Below, piece by piece: positions 9,767 to 18,970 of a stretch of DNA of 64,000 bases (position 1 is its first letter; every line of letters begins with the position of its first letter). The stretch comes from an uncultured Flavobacteriales bacterium (GTDB lineage Bacteria > Bacteroidota > Bacteroidia > Flavobacteriales_D > Parvicellaceae). Both the position numbers and the translations under genes were made by a program. Location: contig CALSPA010000011.1 in assembly GCA_943788115.1 (NCBI GenBank), positions 1-64,000 on the forward strand, written 5' to 3'. Under the pieces are notes generated by a model. That model did not search any database and had not been told where the DNA came from. It saw only the letters and a list, made by a program, of their open reading frames with translations.

Positions 9767-10925
9767 TTTTAAATGGTTCAAATTGGTTCCAAAATGTAGT
9801 TCTTTTATCTGTTAAAGAAAGCTCTAATATTAAAAAAATAATTCCTATAAATAAATAGATTTGAAATTTATCATCATATGTTGTGTATCTGTTTGTTTCT
9901 AATGTGGATTTTTCAATTTTATTTATTCTATTAAGAATTGTTTTTAAACCAATATCCATTCCAGATGCTCTTGTATAACTGCCATTACCTGCTTGAGCTA
10001 TTTCCATTAACATCTGCTCATTTAGTTTTGTAAGTACGGTTTGATCATTCTCATCTTTTTTTACTCCAGATTTTTTCCCATTTCTGTAGATTGGAATGGG
10101 AACTCCTTTGGAGGTTCCCATTCCGATAGTATTAATTATAATTCCTTTTTTATTTGCTTCTTTGGCTGCATTTAATGCATTTTCTTCATGGTCTTCACCA
10201 TCTGATAGAATTATAATTGCTTTGTTTGTTTCTCTCTCATCTTTAAATGATGATACACATTTGTCTATTGCATTTCCAATATCTGTTCCTTGAGAGGAAA
10301 TCATTTGAGTCTCAATATTAGAAAGAAACATATTGGCCACTTTATAATCAGGTGTTATAGGAAGTTGTTTGTAAGCATCACCAGCAAAAACTACGATTCC
10401 AATGTGGTCACCTTTTAAATTTTGAAATAAACTTGAAATGCCCTTTTTGGCTACTTCTAATCTACTGTATCCTTTAATTAAATCTTCAGCTTGCATACTT
10501 TTGCTAACATCTAGAGCAATCATAATGTCGATACCTTTTGAGTCAACAACTCTTTCATTTTCGCCATATTGAGGATTGGCAAATGCAATTATTATTAAAC
10601 CTAATCCAAGTCTTAAAAATATAAATTTTAATATGGATTTTGAATTTGAAAAACCATTATGTATAAATGGAAGAAGTTTTAAAGATGAATAGTTAGTTAG
10701 TGCTTTATTTTTCCAAGTTCGGTTTAAATACCAAAATGTTATTAAAAATGGTAATGTTAAAAATGTCCATAAAAAATATGGATGTTCAAATCTGAATTCT
10801 TTGATGTTAGATACAGTAATGTAAAATGCTGTAAGAGCGATAGACCAGAACAGTCCTTCAGTAACGACAATGAAAATTAATGCAGTAATGTTATTGAACT
10901 GATATTTTGATTTTATTTTTTTCAA
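9756..10925 (-). CDS. batB: BatB, von Willebrand factor A domain membrane protein
   Basis: This 389-residue inner-membrane protein has N-terminal membrane segments (about 12-38, 52-68, 100-117), a VWA domain with the MIDAS motif DVSKS (D139, S141, S143) and later MIDAS elements (TDIGNAID, LSDGEDHEE), and a C-terminal membrane segment (IYLFIGIIFLILELSL). The domain layout matches BatB. The start overlaps the end of batA by four bases (ATGA-type) and the 3' end overlaps batC. The VWA domain implies metal-dependent protein-protein contact, probably with BatA or the MoxR ATPase. The partner is inferred. Confidence 0.9.
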   Translation of the reverse strand: MKKIKSKYQFNNITALIFIVVTEGLFWSIALTAFYITVSNIKEFRFEHPYFLWTFLTLPFLITFWYLNRTWKNKALTNYSSLKLLPFIHNGFSNSKSILKFIFLRLGLGLIIIAFANPQYGENERVVDSKGIDIMIALDVSKSMQAEDLIKGYSRLEVAKKGISSLFQNLKGDHIGIVVFAGDAYKQLPITPDYKVANMFLSNIETQMISSQGTDIGNAIDKCVSSFKDERETNKAIIILSDGEDHEENALNAAKEANKKGIIINTIGMGTSKGVPIPIYRNGKKSGVKKDENDQTVLTKLNEQMLMEIAQAGNGSYTRASGMDIGLKTILNRINKIEKSTLETNRYTTYDDKFQIYLFIGIIFLILELSLTDKRTTFWNQFEPFKNEN

Positions 10926-11944
10926 TTAATTGTTTTGAAAATAATGTTTCTTAAAACGAAAGCGATCATAAGAGAAATTAATCCTGTCAATATGAAAATA
11001 TAACCAAGTTCAGGTAAATCAACTTCATATTCAATGGTTTCAATTTTTGCAGTTTCTAATTTGTTAATTTCTTGATATATTTCTTTTAGCTTGTTATTGT
11101 CTGTAGCTCTAAAATATTTTCCACCTGTATTTTTGGCTATTTTTTTGAGAGTAGTTTCATCAATTTCTACAGGCTGAAGTTCATAAATGTAATTCCCACT
11201 ATAAGGATCAATCGCAATAGGGGTTTTGGCTTTTCCATTTGTTCCAACTCCTATAGTGTAAACTCTTATGTTTAATTTACTTGCAATTTCAGCTGCATTT
11301 AATGGATGTATTTTACCGTGTGTATTAACACCATCTGTTAATAAGATAATCACTTTACTTGGAGAGGTAGATTCCCTTAGTCGATTAATAGCTGTAGCAA
11401 GCCCCATACCTATAGCTGTTCCTTGACCTACAATTCCTTGCTCAGCTTCATCAATTAAATCGGTAAGAATATTTATATCAGATGTTAATGGGCATTGTGT
11501 GTATGCCTCACCCTCAAATACAACAAGACCTATTCTATCATTAACTCGATCTTTTACAAAATCCGATGCAAGGTTTTTAGATGCTTCAAACCTGTTTGGT
11601 TTAAAATCTTGTGCCAGCATACTTCCAGATGCATCCATTGATATAATAATATCTATTCCTTCTTTTTGAAGCTTCGTTACAGCTTCAGATTCAACAGAAA
11701 GTTGTGGTCTAGAAAGTCCTAATATGAAAGCACTTAAAGCAAAAAGTTTTAAACTGAAAATAGCATGATTGAACCAGCTTAATTTATTATTATGTAGTCC
11801 ATCAACAAACTTTATAGAAGGTGTTTTAAGAGATGAGTTGTTAGATTTTAATTTCCAATAATAAATGAATACAGAAACTGGTATTAACATAAGAATCCAC
11901 AGATAATTAGGGTCTTGAAAATGATATGTATTAAATATTTTCAC
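10922..11944 (-). CDS. batA: BatA, von Willebrand factor A domain membrane protein
   Basis: This 340-residue protein has an N-terminal membrane segment (about 13-30), a second near 62-78, a VWA domain with MIDAS motif DASGS (D104, S106, S108) and LTDGVNTHG, and a C-terminal membrane segment (LGYIFILTGLISLMIAFVL). It is paralogous to BatB next to it. It overlaps by four bases both the unknown gene upstream and batB downstream, so the cluster is one tightly coupled transcription unit. Confidence 0.92.
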   Translation of the reverse strand: MKIFNTYHFQDPNYLWILMLIPVSVFIYYWKLKSNNSSLKTPSIKFVDGLHNNKLSWFNHAIFSLKLFALSAFILGLSRPQLSVESEAVTKLQKEGIDIIISMDASGSMLAQDFKPNRFEASKNLASDFVKDRVNDRIGLVVFEGEAYTQCPLTSDINILTDLIDEAEQGIVGQGTAIGMGLATAINRLRESTSPSKVIILLTDGVNTHGKIHPLNAAEIASKLNIRVYTIGVGTNGKAKTPIAIDPYSGNYIYELQPVEIDETTLKKIAKNTGGKYFRATDNNKLKEIYQEINKLETAKIETIEYEVDLPELGYIFILTGLISLMIAFVLRNIIFKTIN

Positions 11945-12903
11945 TCCTTAGCTTCTATGTTTAATAAATCAGTTCTTTCATTTTCGATGAATTCTCTAAT
12001 TGTTTGTATTGCAAATACGTTTTCTTGCTCAGTAGGAATTTGTTTTGCAAATTTCACTAAATCAGAGATGATAAATAATTTTTCTAATGATGCTATCCAA
12101 TTTTGGTTGATGCTCGTTAGTTTTAAAGATGAGAGTATTTCTATACTTGTTTTTTCAAAGGTTGCAACATTATATCTATGCTCTATGAATTCCCAACCAA
12201 CAGAATTAATCTTTGTGAAATAAAGCTTGTGCTTTCCTTGTTGCCATAATTTTTCTTTTTCTATTTCGTTTAATTTTTCTAACAAAATAATGGGTAGAGG
12301 TGTTTGCGGCTCTTGAGTTGTTACAATTTCTTTCTTTTGTTTTCACCTTTTTATAGATTAGTAAAAGAAGACCTGCAATTATTAAAAGGCCTAATATTAG
12401 ATGCCAATATTTTTCAATCCAATTCCTAATTCTATCTAAGATGTTTAGAGGGTCAAGTTTAATGTCTTTAATGTTGTTTATAGTTTGATCGTCTACAAGA
12501 TTTACAGATTTTATGTTGAAACTTATTGGATTACTTTTAATGTTTCTGTTTTGAATTGTAGCAGTCATAGGAGGGAATTCGTATCTCCCAGTATCAAAAT
12601 TTGCAATTTCAATGTTTTGAGTAATACTGGGTTGTAAATCTCTCCATCTCCATTGTCAAAATTTTGAATTTTAATTGTATCTATATTCCATAATTCCCAA
12701 TTATTTCCTAGAGTGTCGTTAGTTTTGAAATTAGGGAATGAAATTTCATCTATTGCAATTGATGCTGGAAATGATAATTCAAATTTTATTTGAGTTGGTT
12801 GACCGATTAAAAGCTCATTATTTACTGCTTTGGCAGTGAATTTTTCTTGTTGAGAAAAAGATGCTGAGTAAATTAATATCAATATGTATAGCAGCTTTTT
12901 CAT
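11941..12903 (-). pseudogene. Conserved bat-operon membrane protein of unknown function, frame-broken into three pieces
   Basis: Three overlapping frames make one protein of about 320 residues. The first piece (12903 to ~12630) has a signal peptide (MKKLLYILILIYSASFSQQ) and a beta-rich N-terminal domain. The second (to ~12335) continues ITQNIEIANFDTGRYEFPPMTATI and carries one membrane segment (WHLILGLLIIAGLLLLIYKKV). The third (to 11941) is a helical cytoplasmic domain (LEKLNEIEKEKLWQQGKHKLYF). The frame changes lie near 12630 (in a C run) and 12335 (an A-rich stretch). The layout of signal peptide, beta domain, one membrane helix and soluble tail resembles a small BatD. It sits between the DUF58 gene and batA, where Bacteroidota commonly have an unnamed gene. 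No function is assigned. Confidence 0.75.
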
Positions 12904-13763
12904 CTTCTTTTAAACAAATTCATTAGTGGTTTTATATACCCTTGTTCAATGTCGATATTTGCAAAATCTACATTAGATTTCCTGAATGTTTCTAATGTTT
13001 GATGCTCTCTACTCAAAGCATTGTTTTTATACTTAAGTTGATGTTTTTTACTACTTGTGTTCACCCATTTTTTAATTCCAGTTTCAATGTCTTCAAATTG
13101 GGCGTATCCAATGTTTGGAAGTATTTTTTCCCTTGAGTCAAAAACTTTTAGCCCCACAATGTCATGCTTTTTATTAGCTATCTTCAAATCGTTTTCGTAA
13201 TTATCATCAATAAAATCTGAAACTATAAAAGCAATACTTCTTTTTTTTATCATGTTATTGAAATATTTAATAGCAGCTCCTATATCCGTTTTTTTGCTTT
13301 TGGGTTTAAATTCAATTAACTCTCTAATAATTCTAAGAATATGTTTTTTTCCTTTTTTAGGTGGAATGTAAAGTTCTGTAATGTCTGAAAATAGAATGGC
13401 TCCTATTTTATCGTTATTTTGAGTTGCTGAAAAAGCAATTACAGCACATAGCTCTGCTATGACTTCTTTTTTTAGTTGGTTAGCAGACCCAAACATTTCG
13501 GATGAAGAAATGTCAACTAATAGCATCACAGTTAATTCTCTTTCTTCATGGAAAACCTTCACGTATGGGTGGTTGAACCTGGCGGTTACATTCCAGTCAA
13601 TTGTCCTGATTTCATCACCTGGCATGTACTCTCTAACTTCTGAAAAAGCCATTCCTCTTCCTTTAAATGCAGAATGGTATTCTCCCGAAAAAACTTGATT
13701 AGAAAGTCCTTTGGTTTTAATTTCTATTTTTCTTACTTTTTTAAGTAACTCTTTAGTATCCAT
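12900..13763 (-). CDS. DUF58 domain protein (VWA-like) of the bat operon
   Basis: This 287-residue soluble protein has the DUF58 signature GxGxxFxExRxYxxGDxxRxIDWxxxAR (seen as FSEVREYMPGDEIRTIDWNVTARF, about residues 36-60). It is followed by a VWA-like region with DISSSEMFG. DUF58 proteins are almost always encoded beside a MoxR ATPase and are thought to be its partner or substrate. Here it starts 17 bases after moxR and overlaps the next gene by four bases. Confidence 0.92.
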   Translation of the reverse strand: MDTKELLKKVRKIEIKTKGLSNQVFSGEYHSAFKGRGMAFSEVREYMPGDEIRTIDWNVTARFNHPYVKVFHEERELTVMLLVDISSSEMFGSANQLKKEVIAELCAVIAFSATQNNDKIGAILFSDITELYIPPKKGKKHILRIIRELIEFKPKSKKTDIGAAIKYFNNMIKKRSIAFIVSDFIDDNYENDLKIANKKHDIVGLKVFDSREKILPNIGYAQFEDIETGIKKWVNTSSKKHQLKYKNNALSREHQTLETFRKSNVDFANIDIEQGYIKPLMNLFKRR

Positions 13764-13780
13764 TTTCAGAAACTGATTGT

Positions 13781-14828
13781 TTAGGGTACATCAACTTTGT
13801 TGAGAATTGTATTAATTATTTCTACACTAGTAATGTTTTCTGCTTCAGCTTCATAGCTTAACCCAATTCTATGCCTAAGAACATCATGTGCTACTGCCCT
13901 CACATCTTCAGGAATTACATATCCTCTTCTTTTAATGAAAGCATATGCTTTCGATGCATTTGCTAGAGCAATGCTCGCTCTTGGTGATCCACCAAATGCA
14001 ATTAGTGGTTCTATATCTTTTAGTTGGAATTCAGCAGGTTCTCTTGTAGCAAAAACGATATCAACGATGTATTGTTCTATTTTTTCATCCATGTATATTT
14101 TTTTAACAACTTCTCGTGCTTTTATGATTTGCTCAGGGCTAATCACTTTATTTGGCTTTGCCATTCCTTTTGTAGAAACATTAGCTCTAATAATTAGCTT
14201 TTCCTCTTCTCTTTTGGGATAAGGTAGAACAACTTTCAGCATGAATCTATCCACTTGGGCCTCTGGCAGGGGATAGGTTCCTTCTTGCTCGATGGGATTC
14301 TGTGTAGCCATCACTAAAAATGGTTCTGGGAGTTTATAAGTTTGATCTCCAATAGTAACCTGTCTTTCTTGCATTGCTTCTAATAATGCACTTTGAACTT
14401 TAGCTGGTGCTCTATTAATTTCATCTGCTAAAATGAAGTTGGAAAATAAGGGTCCTTTTTTGGAAATAAATTCTTCTTTTTTTTGATTGTATATCATTGT
14501 TCCTAGCAAATCTGCAGGTAACAAATCTGGAGTGAATTGAATTCTTTTAAAATCAGCATCTATGGTTTGTGATAGAGTACTTATTGCTAAGGTTTTTGCA
14601 AGTCCTGGTACTCCTTCTAGTAGAATGTGTCCATTAGATAATAAACCAATCATTAAACTTTCAATCATGTGATGTTGTCCAACAATAACTTTCTTGATTT
14701 CCATGTTAAGAAGATCAATAAATGCACTCTCTTTTTGAATTAGCTCATTTAATTCTCTAATATCAGTAGAAACGGGAATTGAAGTGATCAATTTCCTTTT
14801 GACTAACTACTTCTTTATTTTCTTCCAT
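13781..14828 (-). CDS. moxR: MoxR family AAA+ ATPase (start region contains one frame break)
   Basis: This AAA_3 chaperone-like ATPase has Walker A (GVPGLAKT), Walker B region (ILADEINRAP), a sensor-type stretch (MATQNPIEQEGTYPLPEAQVDRF) and a C-terminal lid domain (GGSPRASIALANASKAYA). The longest clean frame starts at a TTG at 14791. Upstream, an ATG at 14828 encodes MEENKEVVSQKEIDHFNSRF, a typical MoxR N-terminus, which joins the main frame if one base near 14770 is removed. I therefore use 14828 as the start. It is the first gene of the bat operon. Related MoxR-DUF58-VWA sets act in protein maturation or metal-cofactor insertion, but no target is visible here. Confidence 0.93.
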
Positions 14829-14975
14829 AATTAACTTTATTTGTCAGTTCTTTTTTTTTAACGAAGTAAATTTGTGAATTATTGATTTTAATTCAAGAAA
14901 TATCTTGTTAATAAATGTTAAGGATAATTCATAAAAATTCACAAATCGTGTATTAGAAACTTTTATTTTTATCCC

Positions 14976-15380
14976 ATGAATAATAAAGAATTACTACTTA
15001 AAGATTGTATATCATCTGTTAGAGCTTTTCACGATGCTTTTTTAATTGATAATGAAGATGCACCTGTAGCATCAATTAATGAACGAGATTATTTGTTAAG
15101 ACATCGTTTAATGATGGAAGAAAATGATGAATATCTCGATGCTGCCAAAAATGGAGATCTTGTGGAAATTGCAGATGCTTTAGGAGATATGTTATACATT
15201 TTATGTGGAACTATTTTAAAACACGGTATGCAACATAAAATTGAAGAAGTGTTTAATGAAATTCAAAAAAGTAACATGAGTAAACTTGATGTGAATGGCA
15301 AGCCTATTTATAGAGAAGATGGTAAGATTTTAAAGTCAGATCAATATTTTAAACCTAATATTAAATCAATACTTGATTAA
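14976..15380 (+). CDS. MazG-like nucleotide pyrophosphohydrolase family protein
   Basis: This small all-alpha protein (134 residues) has the metal-binding pattern EExxE...ExxD seen as MMEENDEYLDAA (about residues 46-57) and EIADALGDMLYIL (about 65-77). It would hydrolyse a nucleoside triphosphate or phosphoribosyl-ATP-type substrate to the monophosphate plus pyrophosphate. The substrate cannot be read from sequence. The C-terminus (KLDVNGKPIYREDGKILKSDQYFKPN) matches a Bacteroidota subfamily. The gene is divergent from moxR, and its last four bases overlap the end of ribH on the other strand. Confidence 0.85.
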   Translation: MNNKELLLKDCISSVRAFHDAFLIDNEDAPVASINERDYLLRHRLMMEENDEYLDAAKNGDLVEIADALGDMLYILCGTILKHGMQHKIEEVFNEIQKSNMSKLDVNGKPIYREDGKILKSDQYFKPNIKSILD

Positions 15381-15385
15381 GTATT
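15368..15385. terminator. Possible bidirectional hairpin at the convergent gene ends
   Basis: A 7-bp AT-rich inverted repeat (AATACTT-GATT-AAGTATT) spans the overlapping stop codons of the pyrophosphohydrolase gene and ribH. There is no U tract, so termination activity is uncertain. Confidence 0.35.
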
Positions 15386-15898
15386 AAATCCAATTTTCCC
15401 TTTTGGAGAGCCAATTTGTTTTTTAAGGGCGATCATTTTAACGCAAGCAACAGCGCATTCGACCCCTTTGTTTCCATGCTTTCCCCCAGATCGGTCTATT
15501 GCTTGTTGTAAGTTGTTATCTGTAAGAATTCCCATGATAACAGGTTTGTTGTATTTTAAACTAACATTCATTAGACCATTTGTGGCGCCATCGCAAACAA
15601 AATCAAAATGTTTAGTTTCACCCTGAATGACACTTCCCAAAGCAATTACACCTTGAACGTTGGTGTTTTCTAACAAATATTGAGCGGCTAATGGAAGTTC
15701 AAAAGTTCCTGGCACGTTATTTATAATGATATTTGATTCATCTAAATTCAGGTCTAACAATGTTTCCTTAGCACCTTTAAGAAGATTATCAGTAACGTTA
15801 TTGTTCCATTGGGAGACAACAATTCCAATAATCATTTTACTAGCATCTGGAATTTCGCTTTTGTCGAAATTTGAAAGGTTATTTTGAGCCGTTGCCAT
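15377..15898 (-). CDS. ribH: 6,7-dimethyl-8-ribityllumazine synthase
   Basis: It makes the riboflavin precursor 6,7-dimethyl-8-ribityllumazine from the ribityl-aminouracil and dihydroxybutanone phosphate. Family motifs are present: VSQWNNNVTDNLLKGA, VPGTFELPLAAQYLL, GSVIQGETKHFDFV (substrate and catalytic histidine region), PVIMGILTDNNLQQAIDRSGGKHGNKG. At 173 residues it is slightly longer than average, with an extra N-terminal stretch. It starts one base after the TPR gene ends, so the two are co-transcribed. Confidence 0.96.
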   Translation of the reverse strand: MATAQNNLSNFDKSEIPDASKMIIGIVVSQWNNNVTDNLLKGAKETLLDLNLDESNIIINNVPGTFELPLAAQYLLENTNVQGVIALGSVIQGETKHFDFVCDGATNGLMNVSLKYNKPVIMGILTDNNLQQAIDRSGGKHGNKGVECAVACVKMIALKKQIGSPKGKIGFNT

Positions 15899-16660
15899 TT
15901 ATTCTTCCTGATAAACAGGTTTGTAAACAGGAGAACCTAGCTTTAAAGATTCTAAATATTTTTCAGCAGTAATAGATAGTGGAGAACTTGGGTATTTTTC
16001 AATTAACTCCTGATATATTTTTTGTGCATCGTTATAGTTTTCATCCATTTCATGTGTGAAAGCAGATTTCATCATATACATTGGAGTTGTTAATTCATTG
16101 TCTCTTCTTTTATAAGCTTGCTCATAATAGTTTCCAGCTTTTTTTATGTCCCCTTTTTGAAGGTAAGCATCTCCTATGCCTCCTAAAGCTATTGTAGCAA
16201 TGATTTCGTCATTAAAATCTACATTAGATAAAGACTTAATAGCTTTGTCAAATTCTCCAGTATTTAAATATGCAATTCCAAGATCATATTCGGCTAATTT
16301 ACCGCCATCGTATCCAGAATATTGATTAACTACTTTTTCTAAGCCTTTATATGTTTGATTAGAATCTCCATTAATTAAGCTGTTCCAGTCATTGTTGTCA
16401 AAAGCAGCCGCTTCTTGTTTCCAAATTGCTGCAAGAGATTTTTCGTTTTCAGGAGCAACTACATAATTCTTGTAAAGAACACTGTAGGAAAACCAACCTA
16501 CAATGAGAATGGCCAACACAATAGAGCTAATTTTAATTGAGGATCTATTCTTTTCTAAAAACTCAGCACTTTCATCTCCAAGAAAGTCTTCTACGTTTAT
16601 TTTATTAGTTGACTCTTCTTGCTCTTGGTTTTCTATGTTTTTATCTTCTAATTCAGACAT
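15899..16660 (-). CDS. Membrane-anchored TPR protein (YfgM-like topology)
   Basis: This 253-residue protein has an acidic N-terminus, one membrane segment (about residues 45-64, ISSIVLAILIVGWFSYSVLY) and TPR repeats in the rest (DLGIAYLNTGEFDKAIKSL, GIGDAYLQKGDIKKAGNYYEQAY, NYNDAQKIYQELIEKYPSSPL). The layout is that of YfgM-like ancillary SecYEG proteins, which act in the periplasm. In Bacteroidota this gene is often found next to ribH and recF, as here. A TAnnTTTG promoter box lies about 23 bases upstream. Confidence 0.85.
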   Translation of the reverse strand: MSELEDKNIENQEQEESTNKINVEDFLGDESAEFLEKNRSSIKISSIVLAILIVGWFSYSVLYKNYVVAPENEKSLAAIWKQEAAAFDNNDWNSLINGDSNQTYKGLEKVVNQYSGYDGGKLAEYDLGIAYLNTGEFDKAIKSLSNVDFNDEIIATIALGGIGDAYLQKGDIKKAGNYYEQAYKRRDNELTTPMYMMKSAFTHEMDENYNDAQKIYQELIEKYPSSPLSITAEKYLESLKLGSPVYKPVYQEE

Positions 16661-16682
16661 AATGATTTTTTAATTATGTCTG

Positions 16683-16690
16683 CAAAAATA
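16683..16690 (-). promoter_or_regulatory. TAnnTTTG -7 box upstream of the TPR/ribH operon
   Basis: TATTTTTG on the minus strand matches the Bacteroidota -7 consensus, 22 bases before the TPR gene ATG. No clear -33 TTTG was seen. Confidence 0.5.
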
Positions 16691-16706
16691 GTTTTTTTAA
16701 GATAAA

Positions 16707-16738
16707 TTGCATAACCTTTCTTCATAGTAGTATTTTTG
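16707..16738 (+). promoter_or_regulatory. Bacteroidota-type promoter of recF, nearly leaderless
   Basis: TTG at 16707 and TATTTTTG at 16731-16738 are 21 bases apart, close to the TTTG-N19-TAnnTTTG consensus. The ATG of recF is at 16743, so transcription would start at or just before the start codon. Confidence 0.55.
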
Positions 16739-16742
16739 TTTT

Positions 16743-17846
16743 ATGTATCTAACCAATTTAGCCCTATTAAATTTTAAAAATTGTCAAGAATTAAGCTTTG
16801 ATTTTTCAAATAGAGTAAATTGTTTTTTAGGTAAAAATGGTCAAGGAAAAACGAATGTTTTAGATGCTATTCATTACTTAAGTTATACTAAAAGTTTTTT
16901 CAATTCTATTGATAGTCAAAATATTCTTTTTGATGCTCCTTTTTTAGCTATACAAGCTAAATGCATATTAAATGATGATGTATTTCATCTTCATTGTGGT
17001 ATGAAAAGAGGGGATAAAAAAATATTTAGAAAAAATAAAAAAGCATATAAAAAACTTTCAGAACACATTGGTTTTATGCCAGCTGTTATGATTACTCCCT
17101 ATGATATTAATTTAATTTTAGATGGTAGTGATATTCGAAGAAAATTTATAGATGCTTTAATTAGTCAATTTGAAAGGTCTTATCTGGAAGAACTTATTTT
17201 TTATAATAGATTATTACTTCAAAGAAACAAGCTGCTGAAAAAATGGTCTGATACAAATTCTTTTCAAGCAGATCTTTTGGAAGTAATAGATCTTCAATTA
17301 GTGGAAAAGGGGAATAATATATACAATAGAAGAAAAGCTTTTTTAAATGATTTTATTCCTGAGTTTAATAATTTTTATCAAAAGCTTTCAAATTCTAACG
17401 AAAAAGTTGATTTGATTTATGACTCAAGTTTAAATGATAATGATTTTGCCACTTTACTTAAGGAGAGTATTCATAAAGATTTAAAAATTACTCATACATC
17501 TGTTGGTATTCATAAAGATGATTTATCGTTTAAAATACACGGTTATCCTTTAAAAAAGTACGGTTCTCAAGGTCAGCAAAAATCTTTTTTAATAGCTCTT
17601 AAACTTGCTAAATTTCATTTTATTAAAAATCAAAAAGGTTTTGCACCAATTTTATTATTGGATGATATATTTGATAAATTAGATAATCAAAGAGTTAGTT
17701 ATTTGCTAAAACTAATTGAAAACGAAGATTTAGGACAAACATTTATTACTGATACTGATTTAGAAAAAATACCTTCTATTTTAAAATCAATGAATGTTGA
17801 TTTTAAGGCATTCGAATTAAATGATGGACTTGCAGTTCAATTATGA
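16743..17846 (+). CDS. recF: DNA replication and repair protein RecF
   Basis: RecF is an SMC-like ATPase that loads RecA at single-strand gaps together with RecO and RecR. It shows Walker A GKNGQGKT (about residues 30-37), the ABC signature-like YGSQGQQKSFLIALKLAKF, and Walker B LLLDDIFDKLD. The length of 367 residues is normal. The next gene, a DUF721/DciA-like protein, starts two bases after its stop; this pairing is common near replication genes. Confidence 0.96.
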   Translation: MYLTNLALLNFKNCQELSFDFSNRVNCFLGKNGQGKTNVLDAIHYLSYTKSFFNSIDSQNILFDAPFLAIQAKCILNDDVFHLHCGMKRGDKKIFRKNKKAYKKLSEHIGFMPAVMITPYDINLILDGSDIRRKFIDALISQFERSYLEELIFYNRLLLQRNKLLKKWSDTNSFQADLLEVIDLQLVEKGNNIYNRRKAFLNDFIPEFNNFYQKLSNSNEKVDLIYDSSLNDNDFATLLKESIHKDLKITHTSVGIHKDDLSFKIHGYPLKKYGSQGQQKSFLIALKLAKFHFIKNQKGFAPILLLDDIFDKLDNQRVSYLLKLIENEDLGQTFITDTDLEKIPSILKSMNVDFKAFELNDGLAVQL

Positions 17847-17847
17847 A

Positions 17848-18147
17848 ATGAGTTATAATAGAGATAAAAATGAAGAAAAATTAGATGATGTGGTAAAACG
17901 CCTCATCAAATCATATGGATATTCTTCAAAATTTAATGAGTATGAAGTTGTCCAGGCTTTTAGTAAAATAATGGGCCCAGTTATTATGAAGAAAGTTAAT
18001 GATGCTTATGTCTTTGATAAGAAATTAGTGTTGAAGCTAAACAGTGCTCCTTTAAGACAAGAGCTAAGCATGGAAAAGTCAAAATTAATTTCAATGATTA
18101 ACGAAGAACTCGGAAATGATTTTTTAAAAGATATTCTAATTCAATAA
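17848..18147 (+). CDS. DUF721 / DciA-like protein
   Basis: This 99-residue basic protein starts MSYNRDKNEEKLDDVVKRLI. The earlier in-frame ATG at 17821 lies inside recF and is less likely. The region KLVLKLNSAPLRQELSMEKSKLISMINEELG is the conserved DUF721 core. DciA proteins load the replicative helicase in bacteria lacking DnaC. Whether this short form does so is inferred from family only. It ends one base before the ZIP transporter gene on the other strand. Confidence 0.85.
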   Translation: MSYNRDKNEEKLDDVVKRLIKSYGYSSKFNEYEVVQAFSKIMGPVIMKKVNDAYVFDKKLVLKLNSAPLRQELSMEKSKLISMINEELGNDFLKDILIQ

Positions 18148-18966
18148 TTAGCCAAGTGCAACATCTAATGACATCATTAAAACAAATCCTCCAATAAAAC
18201 CAAGAGTTGCGATGTCGGTGTATTTATCTCTTTGAGTTTCCGGGATAACTTCTTCAACAACCACATAAATCATAGCTCCAGCGGCAAAAGCTAAACCATA
18301 AGGTAGAAGTGGTTCGAACTGTGTTACAGCTAACGCTCCCAAAACTCCAGCAATAGGCTCAACAATAGCTGATAATTGGCCGTACCAAAAACTTTTGAAT
18401 CTTGAAACTCCTTGTCTTCGAAGAGGCATAGAAACAGCAATGCCTTCTGGGAAATTTTGAATACCAATTCCAATGGCAACAATTAACGCTTCAGAAATCA
18501 TTTGAGAATCTCCCATTGCAGCTCCGAACATCACACCAACAGCTAATCCCTCAGGAATGTTATGCATTGTAATTGCTAAAACAAGAAGAGTTGTTCGATG
18601 CCAATCTGTTTTTATTCCTTCAGATTCATTTTCTTTAAAATTGATATGTAAATGAGGTAAGTATTTATCTAAAAGAAATAAGAAAAGTGCGCCAATGACA
18701 AATCCCGATGCTGCAGGTATAACCTTAATAAATCCCTCACCAGCACTTTGGTCGATAGCAGGGCCTAATAAGCCAAAACAACTTGCGGCAATCATAACAC
18801 CACCAGTAAAACCGAGCATTCCATCTAACGCTCCTCTATGAAGTTTTTTAAAGAAAAAAACTAAAGATGCTCCGGAAGCAGTAACAAGCCATGTGAAAAT
18901 GGTTGCAATTAAAGCAGCTTTTATAGGATTTATTCCACTAAACCATATTACTAAATCATTCCACAT
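18148..18966 (-). CDS. ZIP family metal transporter (ZupT-like)
   Basis: This inner-membrane importer for divalent metals (Zn2+, also Fe2+ or Mn2+ in relatives) has eight predicted membrane segments in 272 residues. The metal-site motifs HNIPEGLAVGV (TM4) and QNFPEGIAVSMPLRRQG (TM5) are intact. The start at 18966 follows the DtxR-type regulator gene by four bases, so both form an operon under that regulator. The metal is not determined by sequence alone. Confidence 0.92.
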   Translation of the reverse strand: MWNDLVIWFSGINPIKAALIATIFTWLVTASGASLVFFFKKLHRGALDGMLGFTGGVMIAASCFGLLGPAIDQSAGEGFIKVIPAASGFVIGALFLFLLDKYLPHLHINFKENESEGIKTDWHRTTLLVLAITMHNIPEGLAVGVMFGAAMGDSQMISEALIVAIGIGIQNFPEGIAVSMPLRRQGVSRFKSFWYGQLSAIVEPIAGVLGALAVTQFEPLLPYGLAFAAGAMIYVVVEEVIPETQRDKYTDIATLGFIGGFVLMMSLDVALG

Positions 18967-18970
18967 AAGC

